This document shows, piece after piece, positions 14,823-27,833 of a DNA stretch of 64,000 bases. Under the pieces are notes generated by a model. It made no database searches and had not been told where the DNA came from. It was given only the letters and a program-made list of their open reading frames with translations. Source of the DNA: Centropus unirufus (taxonomy: Eukaryota; Chordata; Aves; Cuculiformes; Centropidae); NCBI GenBank assembly GCA_013397695.1, contig VYZI01000002.1, forward strand, positions 4,671,537 through 4,735,536. Reading direction: 5' to 3'. The first letter of the stretch is position 1. The number at the start of each line of letters is the position of its first letter. The translations under genes and the position numbers were made by a program.

Positions 14823-17800
14823 ATATCAAAAAAGTCACACACTTAAGAGCGCACATGCTCCTATACTGAAACGAACATCATAACACAGAATGTCTCAATA
14901 TGTCAAGTGTACAGAGCTATGACTGTGGACTAAACTTCAAACAGCACCTTCTATTCCTGCTTCTTCTCTCGCAAATCCCAAACAAACATCACAATGTCTT
15001 GACAATTATACATTTTTAAAACATATATATAATGTATTCCCCATCATTTTTACTCTTTGACCTGCATGCACACAGGTCATACTATACCACTCAGAGTGGA
15101 GGATTGGAGCACTCTACTCACTAATTGGTCTTCTATTGCATTGTGCTCCTAAAGGATCTGACTGCAAATTATTTTGAAAGGCAGTAATACGGGAAGATAA
15201 CCTTAGAGTATTATCTTAAGTTTGATCTCTAAGAAATTCAAATTTTCTAAAATATTTTCAGGACGCTGTTTCAGAATTGCATTCTTATTACAAATTCCTA
15301 TTATGTTAATGGGGGTTATCCATGATAATTATTTCCCACAAAAATACAGGCTAACCTTCATCCTCCAAACAGAGCAAAAATAACTGCAGGTTACTTGCAA
15401 TATAAATCTTGCCATTCTATCCTTCATTGAAATAAAAAGTTTAAGTTTTCCTTCCTGATTAGGAAATTTCCCTTCCACATTTTCTTTCTGTGCAGAGTAT
15501 TAAATATATTCAACTAGTATATGCATTTCAATCAAAGCCACAGTGTACAGATAAATACTGTACAACTGTTACGGTATCTTATTCGTCTGATTCTAAACTT
15601 GAAGCATCATAAAAAAAGATTATTTTGCTGACTTATCTCACTTTTAAATAGAAAATAATGCCACAATAGCACTTGTCTTTTCCCACTTTGTCCAAAATCC
15701 TAATACTAATGCCCTATTCACACTTGAAATTTGGTTATCCTCTCTCATCAACTTCCTTCAATAATAATATATGAGAGTATATTTCCACAGTAGCTAACGG
15801 AGACATTCCTACCATCAATGTGCTGCAGTGATACAGAAATAAAAGCTTATTTCACTGTAATGATGCTTCCAGACTTCCCTCAAGTCAGGTGGTTACTTGC
15901 AGTTAATGATCTGTGACATACCACACAAGTAGTCCTAAAAAGACTTATTATCCACTGCATGTGCAACAATATTTGCTTTATGGATGGCTAAATGAATGAA
16001 GACATTCAATGTAACTGTAAAAGTAAAATCAAAAGAAAACTTACAAGTAACATGTTTTCTTCAAGTAAAAGAGCTGTGAACATTTTCCATTAATACTTAA
16101 CCTTTTGCTGGAGCAGTGCAACCACATATAATGCTTGAATCCATAAAGCCCAAGAGCTGCTCAGGGTTAACACTGATTAACTGCCTCCAATCAAAGATCT
16201 TAACTTTTTAAAATTTCAGAGAGCTTCCCTCCACTAAAAAAAAAAAAATCATATTGCATTTATGTCAGATGGCAAAGGTGGGACCAGGACAACTTGCAAA
16301 GAAAACAAATTCAGTCCTGTCTTAAGAACAGCCATTTTTTTCAATGCAATCATAGAGACATTAAGTTGACTGGGCTTTTAAACTACATATTTTATGCTGT
16401 ATTGGCTTCCATTAATACACAAATGGAATAGCAAATTAACTTAAAATACGCTACAATACAACATGGCTCTCAGACTGTGCAGACATTCACACATTTTCTG
16501 TTTATAATTTTTTTCATTTACTAGACTCAGCTTTTGTCCACCATATGTCCACCATAGATTAACTATTCCCTTAGGTACAATTAAGGGCTTTCCATTTGTT
16601 GTAAGAAGACCTAAGTATGAAGTACGCAGCCAGAAAAAACATTTCTACCAAAAACAGAAGCACATTCAGCCTGGACTATGGTTTATGCAGCATCTTTTTT
16701 ATTAGACATATGTCTACATTACTAAATAAACTACAGACAAAATCCATGGAAACACTAAGAGATCTCTCAGCATTTCATTTGTGTATTATTACGAATAGGA
16801 TACACATACCATTCTAATCGTTGTATTTGAATAGTTTAGTTCTACTTCCATTTTTCGATGACATCTTTAAAGATTTTTCTGAATTTAAGTACACCAGTTA
16901 GAGAATGAGAATATATTATTTACTGGCACTGAAACTTCTGTCACACTGAGATTTCAGTTCCAACTAAACTATTAATATTCTACCAGTTCCTTGAACTCGG
17001 TCTTAATAGGCAAGCTTATGTGTGCAAATAAAATACTGAAGTGCAGCCTCAAGACTTTAAGTACAGGAAGGAGAAACCAAGTTATTCACATTCACTAAAA
17101 TGAAAAAAAACCCCATAAGAACAGTCTCTCAGTTGTATTAGTTCACAACTACCCTCACTTTCTTGATAAAGCACTATCATCCAAATGAGAATATTTTAAT
17201 TACAGCAGGCAGCTTGAACAATACCTAAGCCGTCCTGGTTCAAATTAATGCAAATTCATTGATTTTCATAGAGCTACACCTTTTCATATCAGGGCTGTGT
17301 CTAACTGTACAAATCTCAAACTCAGACAAGTGATATAGAAGTAATGTATCTTCTGTAGGCAAGAAGTATATATTGCTCACTTCATCTCTGTAATGAATTC
17401 CATACGGCTGAACAACACAAAAAAGCAAGTTCACTACTAGCTAACTCCATCTGCACTCAACATCAAAAACTGGTTTTAAGATAGGCAGGGCAAAAAATTA
17501 TGATAATGATCATTAATCATCTTTTGAGCAGTGTGACAGAAAAGATCTTCCCTTTCTACTGTGTTTTTTTGTTAGCAGTCTGGCACAGACTACTTGGCCT
17601 GTGAGTGCCACCGCCAAAATCTATCCTGTATACATGCTCTAATAAAGGCTGTAGTACTGAAAGTACACAAGGTAAAAAAAATTGCCTTTAACCAAGTGAT
17701 TTAGCAGCTCCTCTGTCCACTGTGGCTTCCTATCCAAGAGATCCCTTTATCAAGGATTCTGCAAGAAGAGTCAAAGTAAAACACTGGCTGATTTGCAAAG

Positions 17801-20800
17801 AGATGCAACAGATAAATGTATCATAGTGGATAATGTGAAGATTGGATCCAGATTGAAGTACATATGCTCAGATCCTTGTGATCTGTCCTGCCAGATGTTT
17901 TCCCTTCTTTGCCAATGGGGTACATCTAAATAAATACCACACAACCTCAATGAGACTTCCCTGTTTTGTTCCATGCAGTCTTCTGTGAGCTCAGCTACTT
18001 TCTAAAGAATGGCTCTCGAGGCTCAGGCTCCATTTATGTATCCGTGTAACATGTATGACAGTTTAGCTGACTTGTCCACATGGCAATTGAACAGTCATAG
18101 TTAAACAGATCACTTTGGCAGTGAGGGCAGGAACAAAATCACACAAGGCAGATGCTTTCTCAGACAAGCAAGGTAATTTTATCTCTCAAAAAAGGCATAT
18201 GTTTCTAGGTTGTCCCATCCCTAAAGTAATACAGAGCACATTGAGACATTGGGTTGAAAATATATTATTATGGTGAATAAAATATAATTTTCACCTGTCA
18301 TTTTCCCTTTCATTAATTTAAGTTTCTTATTAAAAGTAATTTTTTAGAAACATTACCTGCCAAATCCATAAGACTGCAATTTTCTATTAACTTTATGAAT
18401 TTGTTGAGGCAAACATTCTATACATATTTTAAAACAGGGTAGCATTCTACATTTATTCAAATGAGTTGGTAAATTGACCGTAGCATAGGACAAGGTTTTC
18501 TTTTTAAGGGAGTCTTTACATATAAGTAGTTTACTCTCCAGTCCCAGGAGCATGTGTGAGGCTCAGGTGACTGGACCTACGATCAGGCATACAGGAACTT
18601 TAGTTTAACCAGGCATAAGGCTCAAAAGAACAAGGATCTTTGCATTTGCTGCTCAACACTTGTCCTAATTGCAGGTGAAAGACCTAACAAGTGTAAGCCC
18701 ACAGGAAAACAGAACAGAAAACAACAGAGGAAGGTTGGGAAGGATAAGGGAATGAATGTATAGTTCTGAATTGTAATAAGCCAGAATTTCAGAACAAGTA
18801 TTAATGAAGTTTTCTGAGTACAACTAGGGAGACCAAGCATATAAAGCAGTAACAGAGTGCAAAAGCAGACTGGGTATGTCCTGTTACAAGCCAGATCCAC
18901 ATTAGCACACAGAACACCAAACATTCACTCATTTCTGGGCTGGAAAATGTTTCTTTCTGCACTCAGATAAGATAGGTAAAAACACTTTACATTGTATGTA
19001 AATGTAAGTTAACGGGTACACTAAAATGTAACCTTTAAACTCCACAGTGTAACAGCATACCACTTCCTGTTCAGAGATAGTACTCCAAGATCAATTAATC
19101 ATGGCTAAGACGAACAAATGGTCAACATTCTTAATTAGTGTTGATGCATTCTCCTCTGTGCCCTCATCTGTCATGAAGACTGTTTAAAAATCTGAGTTAT
19201 TAGTCTTTATTGAGAAGTGGATCTGGTTAATATCTCTTAGAACAGAAATCATTCATCCATCCACTATACACTGGTATCTGATAATTCCAACGCCCTATAT
19301 AAGCTACAGATAACCACTGCTCTAAGACTGTCTTGGCAGCTATAAATCAAAATGAGTGTAGCACCCAGACAACCTGGGTTAATTTTTGTTTACAAGATAT
19401 CCACTGAAAATGTTGGTATGATACTTGAGGAGTCTGCTTACAGATTAGTGCAGAGGAAAATATATGAGTCAAGGTAGAAAGAAATGTATCAGTCATGCAA
19501 AAGAGTAAAACCTCTCTAATCCACACTAACAACTAGAAGATCTATTGCAATTACTGAACTTTTTCAATATAAAATTTAAGCAAAGATCCTAAGTGCATAA
19601 AAGATAATTAATTCATTTGATAACCATAGTTTCATTTCTACTATACAATATAAGTCAAAGTATTTGACAGCAACATATCTACAAAAGTTTTAAGTTACTG
19701 CACTGAAGCTCAGAAGTATTTGTTAACCTTAACAATAAGCTTTACTCCCCTATTTCTAGGGCAGATGATGTGGTATTTGCAACACCAAAATATGCACATT
19801 TCAAATACACTTCATATTAAATGAAATACCACAAAGTAAGTTACAAGGAAAATTAAACTCAAGATTCCACACCAAGTGTAAATTTTAGTATTATTAAGAT
19901 GCAATGAATTACAATTAATTGAAAAACTCTACACTAAATTTTACAATTACTTTAATTATTTACCAAACACCCAGATAAAAGTCTGTGGCCAGATGGAGAA
20001 TTAGAATCAGTTTTGTACTCTCTCTGACCAAACCAGGCTGCAGAAAAAAATAAAAAGGAAGGGAAGGAACAAAGAATTAAAAGTAAAACTAAGCACCCTG
20101 GAGGAAAACGGCCACCTTAAACAACGTACTGCATCTCTGAAACTCTTGTTCTCCCAGTTATTTTTTATAAACTATTGGGTATTGGGCAATGACAGTCCTT
20201 CATTTTAGCTAATCTTCAAGGGGGAAAAAAAAAAAAAAAACATTAAAGAGCAAGTGTGAAAAGGGGTGGAAAGTTCCAGAATTTAGATCTCAATTCATAC
20301 TACTCAATCCCGTTCAAATACATTTCTGAGGGATGAGAGACTGGAGACTCATTGGAGCTTTGTATGTACAAATTACCCTTTCCTGTGTTTCCTGAGTAAA
20401 TCTTAGTATCTTGTAATCACAACAGGACATTTTAGTAGACTGCCACCAGTCAGAAGTTAATTATCATGTTTTAAACAGACACAGTAGCTTACTATGTTCA
20501 AACTTATTAACATTTGCAAAGTACAATAAAACAGCTTAGCTAAAACTAGCACTGATCCATTTAAATCCACACCGAATAATATCTTCATGTTTGTGGAATA
20601 CTGAAGAAGTACTAGCAAACTTAATACATTTAACAGATTATTTTCATCTGATAGAATTCACATGTAGAGTCTTTGATATTACATTGAGAAGAAAAAATTG
20701 TCATTGTTTTCTTCCAAGCTTTTAAAACTACAGCTTTATTCTGGTATCTGAAGTACTGCGGCAGAGATCACAGGTATAATAAGCACTCCTTTCCAACAGT

Positions 20801-21266
20801 ATCAGTAAGTAAAAATGGCCAAATGAGAGCCAAAGCCCAAGCAAAGTATACTTAAAAGAGTAGCACTAAATTTAGACCAAGGTTTCCCAACTGATAGTGT
20901 TAGCTGGACTTCCAAATTTCTTATCTAGGCATCTAAATACCTGTTAATTTTTTTAAACTTTTATCAGAAAGTATTAGAATAGCTTGCCTGTAGACAAAGA
21001 CATTTCTAGTCTTTAAGTGAGCATACCTGGATATTTTCCTTAAAAGACACATACAGCTCAAAAACCAAGCACAATACTGAGGCAGAAACTACGAAATGAA
21101 ATAACTTCTACTGTATGATGCACGAGGTCAAATAAGTTTATCCGTTCATTATTGCTCTATTATTACTATTATTGCTCTTGCATTGCACACTAATGTCTTA
21201 TACCAAGCAAAGAAGTTGAGGCATTCTGAACACTGATTCTACCTGAAGAACTAGAATATGTGATAG

Positions 21267-21490
21267 TCATAGAATCATCAGGCTGGAAAAGGCCTTTCAG
21301 ATCAAGTCCAACCACACTTATCCACCACTAAATCAAATCCGTAAGTATCTCATTTACCGGTCTTTTAAATACGTCTAGGGATGGCAACTCAGCCACTTCC
21401 CTGGGCAACCTCTTCCAGTGCCTGATGACCCTTCTGGTGAAGAATTTTTTCCTAATGTCTAATCTGAATAATCCCTAGTGCTAACTTTGT
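21267..21490 (-). mobile_element. CR1 LINE fragment (3' end)
   Basis: The plus strand begins TCATAGAATCATCAGGCTGG and continues with CR1-typical antisense text: 'agatcaagtccaacca', 'agggatggcaactcagccac', 'cctgggcaacctcttccagt' and 'aatttttttcctaatgtc'. The element is thus a 5'-truncated CR1 on the minus strand, inside RAB28 intron 4 and in the same orientation as the gene. It is diverged from any consensus I know. No coding capacity remains. Confidence 0.88.
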
Positions 21491-23327
21491 TTTCTGTTTA
21501 TATAATAATAGGAGCCTGACTACAGTTATCTCCTACAGACCATTCAAGTTATATTTTAAAATCCAGAAAAGCAATAGACTTCTACAAGCCTAATTTTTTG
21601 CATGCCGAAATAAAAATGAAGCAAAAAAAAAGACCTCTGTAAAAAGCATTCCCTGCCTGCTCCATGTGCAAAAACAACAAACATCCTTAGAATCGCGCCA
21701 AATCAATAGTTTGCTTTTTCCATTATTTGCAGATTCTGAAGAAAAACAAGGTAGCAAGCATAACACTCCTTCCGATGCTATTTTCATAAAATGAAACCCC
21801 TTTCACTAGTCAGTGTCAGGGTTTATCTTGAAACTTGCCTGCAAAACCATACTCTGTTTGGAGATGCACCCAAGGAAATACTTGCATTTTGAAGAATTGC
21901 AAGCGTGCATAAAACAAATCTATACTTAAGGTATGTAACCAAAATAAAACTCCTTCAAATTGAAACTAGTGTCTGATTTTCTACATTTATAGTGTCATTC
22001 CGGCAAAAGAACGTTATTTATCCTATGTTACAATGCATCTTACTGTAAATACTTCATAAGATTTGCAGAACTCCAGCTAGGAAGTCCAATTTAGGGCAAA
22101 ATATAAATCAGCAAAAAATATTTTTCATTTGCATTTCAACAGAATCTGTATTATTGCCCCTGGTCTGCTAGAGTACAACACTGCCTATGTTATACTTTCA
22201 GAACTCCTATTTATATATTGTAACTCTAAGAGCTTCTCTGTTTTCTTCCCAGAAAATAAGTAGTCTTTCATAATTAATAACATAAAATGTTACAGCATTA
22301 CAGTAGCAACACTACAGTCAGTGGTTCTGAATGAAAGTGTTGTCTCTACATTGTTTTCAAAAGCTTTTAAACAATACTAACTGGCTGGATCGGGTCTGTC
22401 TCAGGTTTGTTAATAATATGGACATTGTGACATGGACATAAATTTATTGGAAACTCAAGAGATGTCAAGCCTGTTTTGTGTTGCTCAAATATATTTACGT
22501 TGTTAAAAATTCCATATCTGCTTCCAACACTTTATTTCTAAAATTGCATTATGCTGCTTTTATCCTCTTCAACAGACAAAAGGTAAGAGAGCCAGGATCA
22601 AGACCTCAGATATGCAGGATTTTTCTGCAAGATTTCTGAGCTGGAAATGGAGGGATTTGGAATCCATATAATTAGAAAAAGTAGGTGATGGTTATGAAAT
22701 GTAGCATAATTTGGTGATGAAAAGAAAATCATTACAACATACTTAAGTAATCACAAAGAGGGTAGGTTAAAAAAAATCCCAGAACAGGAAATGAGTAACC
22801 TCATGTGCAAACCTACAGATAGCATGCAAAGAAGCCTAGTAAGCACCTCAAATATTATGCCTAGTGTGCAGAGTAGGTATTTTACATAATATATACACCA
22901 GTATTTAATCTAGTATTCTCATGACGTACAGAACCATGAAATATACCTGTTATTAGATCCAGGAATGCTTCCCAGTTCTCCGTTCTAGATGCAGGCCATG
23001 GCTATATCCTGAAGCCCTATCAAATTCAAACACGGGTGAGAGAGATCTCTCTACTTCTGCGTGCTGCTCTCCAAATAAATAAAACACAGGCAGAGAGGCT
23101 GCAGGCTAAGCAAAGCACGACGCGGCAGGTCCCTCGACCTAACTGCCCAGAACCTTCATACTGAGGTACAACCAAATGTATCATCTCTAAACAGCAAGAA
23201 CACACAGAGAAAATTTTGTTTCATTTCACTAAATATGTACATTTCTTCTTTAGAAGAATTTCTTTGTTTCTTCACAGAGAGCAACATTCAGAGCATTTCA
23301 ACTAATATTTATGTATTAATAACTTAC

Positions 23328-23457
23328 TTTTATTTCCAACCAAGGCCACAAGAGGCTGTGTTTCTGTTTCTTCATTTGCTTTTTTTACCGCATTATACCA
23401 GTCTTCTAAATTTTCAAAGCTCTGGCCATTGGTAATATCATAAACCAAGAGAATACC
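23328..23457 (-). CDS. RAB28: RAB28 coding exon 4 (residues 89-131, up to NK of G4)
   Basis: Fourth coding exon of RAB28, 130 nt, between a T-rich acceptor ending TTTAG and a GTAAGT donor. It encodes GILLVYDITNGQSFENLEDW, YNAVKKANEETETQ and PLVALVGNK. It covers strand beta-4, helix alpha-3 and strand beta-5, and it stops inside the guanine-specificity motif NKxD after the Lys codon plus one base (exit phase 1). The next exon must therefore begin by completing an Ile-type codon followed by Asp. That exon was not found in positions 1-23327. NGQSF differs from the NYQSF I recall for human; otherwise similarity is high. Splice sites are intact, with no sign of decay. Confidence 0.95.
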
Positions 23458-23870
23458 CTAAATAAAAAGACATATTTAAAATGTTACAGGTTGTAAAAAT
23501 ATTTTAACACGGTAAAATTAGCATAAGTCTAAATTATTATGATCATTATAAAATAGGGCGTTAAAAAATAAAAGCATAGTATCGTTTAGGGAATCATTAA
23601 AGGAACTGTAAGCTTCAGTAACAAACACATTTTATTACACTTTTTCTCCTGCATTCTGTGTTCCAAATTCAGATGCCAACTGAATTACAAAGGCCAAAAA
23701 ATGTGACAATTCAGTGAAGAGCACAATGAGGTATAGTACAAATACTCCATGCCTTATATGCTTCATGAAAGCACAAAACATCACTTCATACTAACAGTAA
23801 GCTAAAAAAATCCCACCAGAGAAGAACTTTTATTTTAGCTGATATTAATTGTAGTTTTACTGTTCCCTTT

Positions 23871-24130
23871 TCATAGAATCACAGAATGGCTTGGTTGGAA
23901 AAGACCTTTGAGATCATGGAGTCCAACAGTACCTGTCCACTACTAAACCACATCCCCAAGTACCTCATCTAGTCATCTTTTAAATACATCCAGGGATGGT
24001 GATTCCACCCCCTCCCTGGGAAGCCTGTTCCAGTGCCTGATAACCCTTCTAGTAAAGAAGTTTTTTCCTGATGTCTAAATTAAACCTGTCCTGGCACAAC
24101 CTGAGGCCATTTCCTCTCACTAGTAAGCTT
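23871..24130 (-). mobile_element. CR1 LINE fragment (3' end)
   Basis: It starts TCATAGAATCACAGAATGGC on the plus strand, then reads through the standard antisense CR1 3' region: 'gagtccaacagtacctg', 'ccagggatggtgattccacc', 'cctgttccagtgcctgataa' and 'ctgaggccatttcctctcac'. It is 5'-truncated, on the minus strand, and lies 0.4 kb upstream of RAB28 exon 4 in transcript terms. This is the best-preserved CR1 in the window. Confidence 0.92.
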
Positions 24131-24869
24131 ACACTCTAGTAAGAGAAAGTTTGCCTACACTAGTGCATATGTGAGCACTTTGTGTTGGAATTATAGAGTC
24201 TTTTCAAAAATAAGTCACTGGAAACTGAGAATATTGCAGAAATTATTTGCTGGCCTCTGGAGAAAGCACAGTCTGCAGTACTCTTATTCTATTAACAAGC
24301 CAATTCATAAGGTAGCTCTTAAAGATACTTTAGGTATGTGTGTACAGGCAGCAACTACAGGTAAGAGAAGGGAGCAGTTCTGAAATATTTGCCATGAAAA
24401 TAGCAGCAGTGCGATTATACAGAACTGCAATTATGGAAGTGTTCTAACCAGGCAATATATTCACACTAGACAATCAACATTTAAAAGGTGTCAAGTTTTT
24501 TTTCAAGATTTGTGACAGTAAAAAAAAGCCATGGAAAACACTTATTAAAACCTTATGTTTTCTTCTTCATGTTTATTTGGATTTCTGAGAAGAAAACATA
24601 ATTTAGCCACTTGTGATTTCTGAATGCTCAACCTGTTGAAGCCTATTCAGGGCTATTGGCACCTGCAAATATTGGATGAAAGCATGAAGCATACTGTAGG
24701 CAAACACAATTTCTGCAACAAATCTAAATCATCTACTCTGTAGGTCTAGTGTTCATGTACTTTACAGACAAAATGTTTAATATCCCAGTTGCACCGCAAT
24801 GACTGAAGTGCAACACAACACCAGTACATATAGTGTTGTAGCAATTTTCACTGGAGTAACACTAATGTT

Positions 24870-25030
24870 TTGAAGTTTTTCTTGTTCTGGGAAACCCAAA
24901 ACTGAACACAGTACTTCAAAGATAGCTTAAAAAATGTCATAGAGAATGATAATTATGTTATCTACGTTACTTTTACTAATGCAACCAAGTATTCAGTTAG
25001 CTTTTTTTTAGCAAGGATGCATTGTTGAAT
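24870..25030 (-). mobile_element. Old CR1 LINE fragment (internal region)
   Basis: The plus strand reads 'aaacccaaaactgaacacag' followed by 'tacttcaaag' and, further on, 'ttcagttagc' before a T run. This order matches the antisense ORF2 segment of CR1 ('...cccaaaactggacacagtac...'). It is strongly diverged and sits immediately before the next CR1 piece. It may be a separate, older insertion. Confidence 0.6.
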
Positions 25031-25084
25031 TTCACGTGGTTTTTTTTCCCCAGTGGGACCTTCATCTTTTCTCCAAAGGCATTT

Positions 25085-25960
25085 CACAGAATGACTGAAG
25101 TTGGAAGGGACCTCGACAGATTTTGGTTAAATGTCCCTTTCAAAGCAATGTCACCTAACACCAGCTGCCCAGGGCCATGTCCAGATGACTTTTCAATGTC
25201 TTGGAGGACAGAGACTCTACAACCTCTCTGAGCAACCAATGCCAGTACTTGGTCACCCTCAAAGTGTGTTTCAATTTGTGCCTATTGCCTCTGGTTCTGT
25301 CACTGGGCTCCACTGAAAAAAGCCAGATTCCATCTGCCCTGTACCCACCCACCAGGTATACATATACTCATTGATAAGATCCCCCTGAGGCTTCTCTTCT
25401 CCATGTTGAACAGTCCCAGCTCTCTCAAAATTTGCTCTTACAGGAGAGATGCTCCAGTTCAATAATCAGCTTCATGGCCCTTGGCTGGATGCTCTCCAGT
25501 TGACTCTGACAGTGGATTTCCAGTCTGCATAAGAGTGTTCTGTCCCAGGCGCAGGAATTTGTCTTCAGTGAACTTCACAAGGGTTCTGTAGTCCTCTCCT
25601 TCAGCTGGTCGATCATGGTCTCCCTCAGATAGCAGCCCCATCCTCCAGCATATTGACCATTTCTCCCCAATTTGGTGTTGTTTGCAAACTTCCAACAATG
25701 CTTTGTTCTATTGTTCCAATTAATAAAAGACATATCCCACTACCAACTCCTAAGGAATGCAACTCAACCAAGACAGCTATAGATCATCTCCCTTTAAGTC
25801 CACCTGTCCATTCAGGTTTTCAGTCACCCTAGGGTCCATCCATGCAGCCTCTATCTCTACATTTTGTCTGTAATAGTATTACAGGAAATTACCTCAAAGG
25901 CCTTGCTGAAGTCGAGGTAAATGACATTAACTGCTCTCCTCTCCAGTGAGCCAATCATTT
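25085..25960 (-). mobile_element. Diverged, longer CR1 LINE copy
   Basis: About 0.9 kb of antisense CR1. It opens with 'tcacagaatgactgaagttgg' shortened at its end, passes landmarks 'gaggcttctcttctccatgt', 'gagagatgctccagttcaat' and 'tttggtgttgtttgcaaact', and ends near 'ctgaagtcgaggtaaatgac'. The segment after 'ggatgctctccagt' jumps ahead in the consensus, which suggests an internal deletion. Minus strand, no intact reading frame, in RAB28 intron 3. Confidence 0.82.
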
Positions 25961-27744
25961 AACCACAGAAGGCAATCAAGTTGGTGGGGCACAATTTTTG
26001 TTGGTAATTTCATTCTCACTCTCCCCTATTATTTTCTTGCTGCTTTGCTGTCCATTGACAGGAATTTTTATGTGTACTCAAAAGGACTTTTCTTTTTAAA
26101 TACTCCTACTTGTTTTAGTTTCTCTTTCCTTTTTATTCTTCTACAAAGCTACAGATGTTCAGCATGAAATAAGCTTCTGCCTAGAAATAAGATGGAAGCA
26201 GTGCCTTTCCAAATTACTCATGGTGTTTCATGAATAGATGAAAATAAAGATAGCTTTACATGTCTTGAACAGGTGCTGTTACAAAGGCAATAGGAAAGTG
26301 TGTTACAAGTCAGCTTTGATGATAAGAAGCCTATTACAGACATTGGCAATACATGCCAACAACGAGAGAGAGAACAGCCATTAGTTCATTGAAAAGAAAA
26401 AATCAGGGTTACAATGAGGGTTGGGGGAGGATTAAAGGAGAACAGATTGGATGTAGAGGTTTTTTTGTTAATGGGCTCAGAATGACTAAAAATTAAACTT
26501 CTGTAACTTTAGGCTTACTGATATCTACTTTTTCACTACTTTGGAGCATTGGAATTAACTTTTCGACCTGCTATTGCTGATAACAAAGTCCTAACTTTAT
26601 CACCAAATTCAATACAGAAAAAGTTAATAGCCTTTTCTTTCCTTCCTTGAGTTTACTTTGGGCATATGGCAACAATTTGTGATTAATCAAATTCCCTCTG
26701 TCATGGAAGCCACTTTCTCCCGTTGCTTGGTAGACCTTTAACAGGGTAGTGAAATGGTTTTATTAAAAAAATAAGGAAATGCTATAAAACAGATGCAACC
26801 GCTGAAAATATTCAGACATTTATTGAAAGTGATAAAACTGACAAGTTTGTCTTTATCCTATTAACAAAGAAATCTCAATTGCCTTCATTAGCCACCCCTG
26901 TGCTGTACTTATTAGTACAAAGTTTCTGTCCAATAAAAGTTTTAGATTCCAAATTCCCATTGCTTAAAGTACTCTGGGGAGGATTCGGGTGAACAGGTGT
27001 TTTCTTTTCTTTTCAATAAAACTAACATTATATACTAAAACATAACGTGTATTGCTCTCCTTACAAACTCAAAAGTAGAAAAATAGTTTATTTTATGATC
27101 ACTCATGTTAATAAGTTTGGCATACAGCACATCCTCCTAAATCATCTCATAACTCAAGACACTGGTATAATATTTAGCTCTTACTTAATCCTACCATTCA
27201 CTTTAAGTTGCTTAGTTAACCTCAGAATAAAATGAATTTTCATTGGACAGGAGTTAGGCAAAATATTTAGCTACCTGGTTACCTCCTTTTGTTTGCCCTC
27301 TTATAACCCCACTTGCATGTATGCATTTAATGGTGTAGGATTGCTCTTAATTTCCTCCTTCTACTTTTTCCCCCCAGGAGGCATCTGTTCTCAAAGCAGC
27401 CACTATATCTACCATGTGGATATCCAAATAGCCTTTACTATTTACTATGATTGCTTTTCTTAACTCAAGACACAAAGCATGGAAACATACATCTGTTCTT
27501 GAGAGTTATTCAGATCTGCAAACATGCACTTTTGCTTTGCTTTTTAGGCAGCTCTAAAAAATTAACTACATACCAAAATTAGGCTTGTATATTAACATCA
27601 ATTAAGTTGAGGTTAAGCAAGGATTCAACATTGTCTGGAGATCTACAAAACCACATCCTGCAAGATATGTATACTTTTAAGAACCAAGTTTTGATTAATT
27701 TTATGCAATTATTTTAGATATAATTATCACCATTTATACTGTAC

Positions 27745-27833
27745 CTGAGCTCCATAAATATATTTATCCAGCATTTTGCCTCCTATAGTTTGACCCCCTA
27801 CATCCCACACTTGAAGAGTAACATTCAAATTTC
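27745..27833 (-). CDS. RAB28: RAB28 coding exon 3 (residues 59-88, switch II)
   Basis: Third coding exon of RAB28, 89 nt, preceded by a long T-rich tract ending CAG and followed by GTACAG. It carries the second part of a split Gly codon, then NLNVTLQVWDVGGQTIGG and KMLDKYIYGAQ. WDVGGQ is the G3/switch II motif. RAB28 is unusual in having Gly where most Rabs have Ala before the catalytic Gln, and that feature is kept here (Gly72-Gln73). Length and phase (1 in, 0 out) fit exons 2 and 4 exactly. The sequence is nearly identical to mammalian RAB28, with Val for Ile at two sites by my recollection. Confidence 0.96.

Larger units (their letters stand above)
1..23327 (-). other. RAB28 intron 4 (partial, AT-rich)
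   Basis: About 23 kb of AT-rich DNA after the exon 4 donor. I looked on the minus strand for RAB28 exon 5 (the IDLEHMR-to-SAKTGD region) and the C-terminal exons and found no convincing match. The open frames here are short and without recognisable domains, apart from the unexplained coding-like stretch at 7008-7363. One CR1 fragment lies at 21267-21490 and a short G/T-rich tract at about 8944-8988. Short poly-A runs are common, for example near 12235 and 20224. Otherwise I see nothing specific. Confidence 0.75.
23458..27744 (-). other. RAB28 intron 3
   Basis: An intron of about 4.3 kb between exons 3 and 4, with GT-AG ends on the minus strand. It holds three CR1-derived segments (23871-24130, 24870-25030 and 25085-25960). 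The rest is AT-rich with no recognised feature. Confidence 0.9.
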
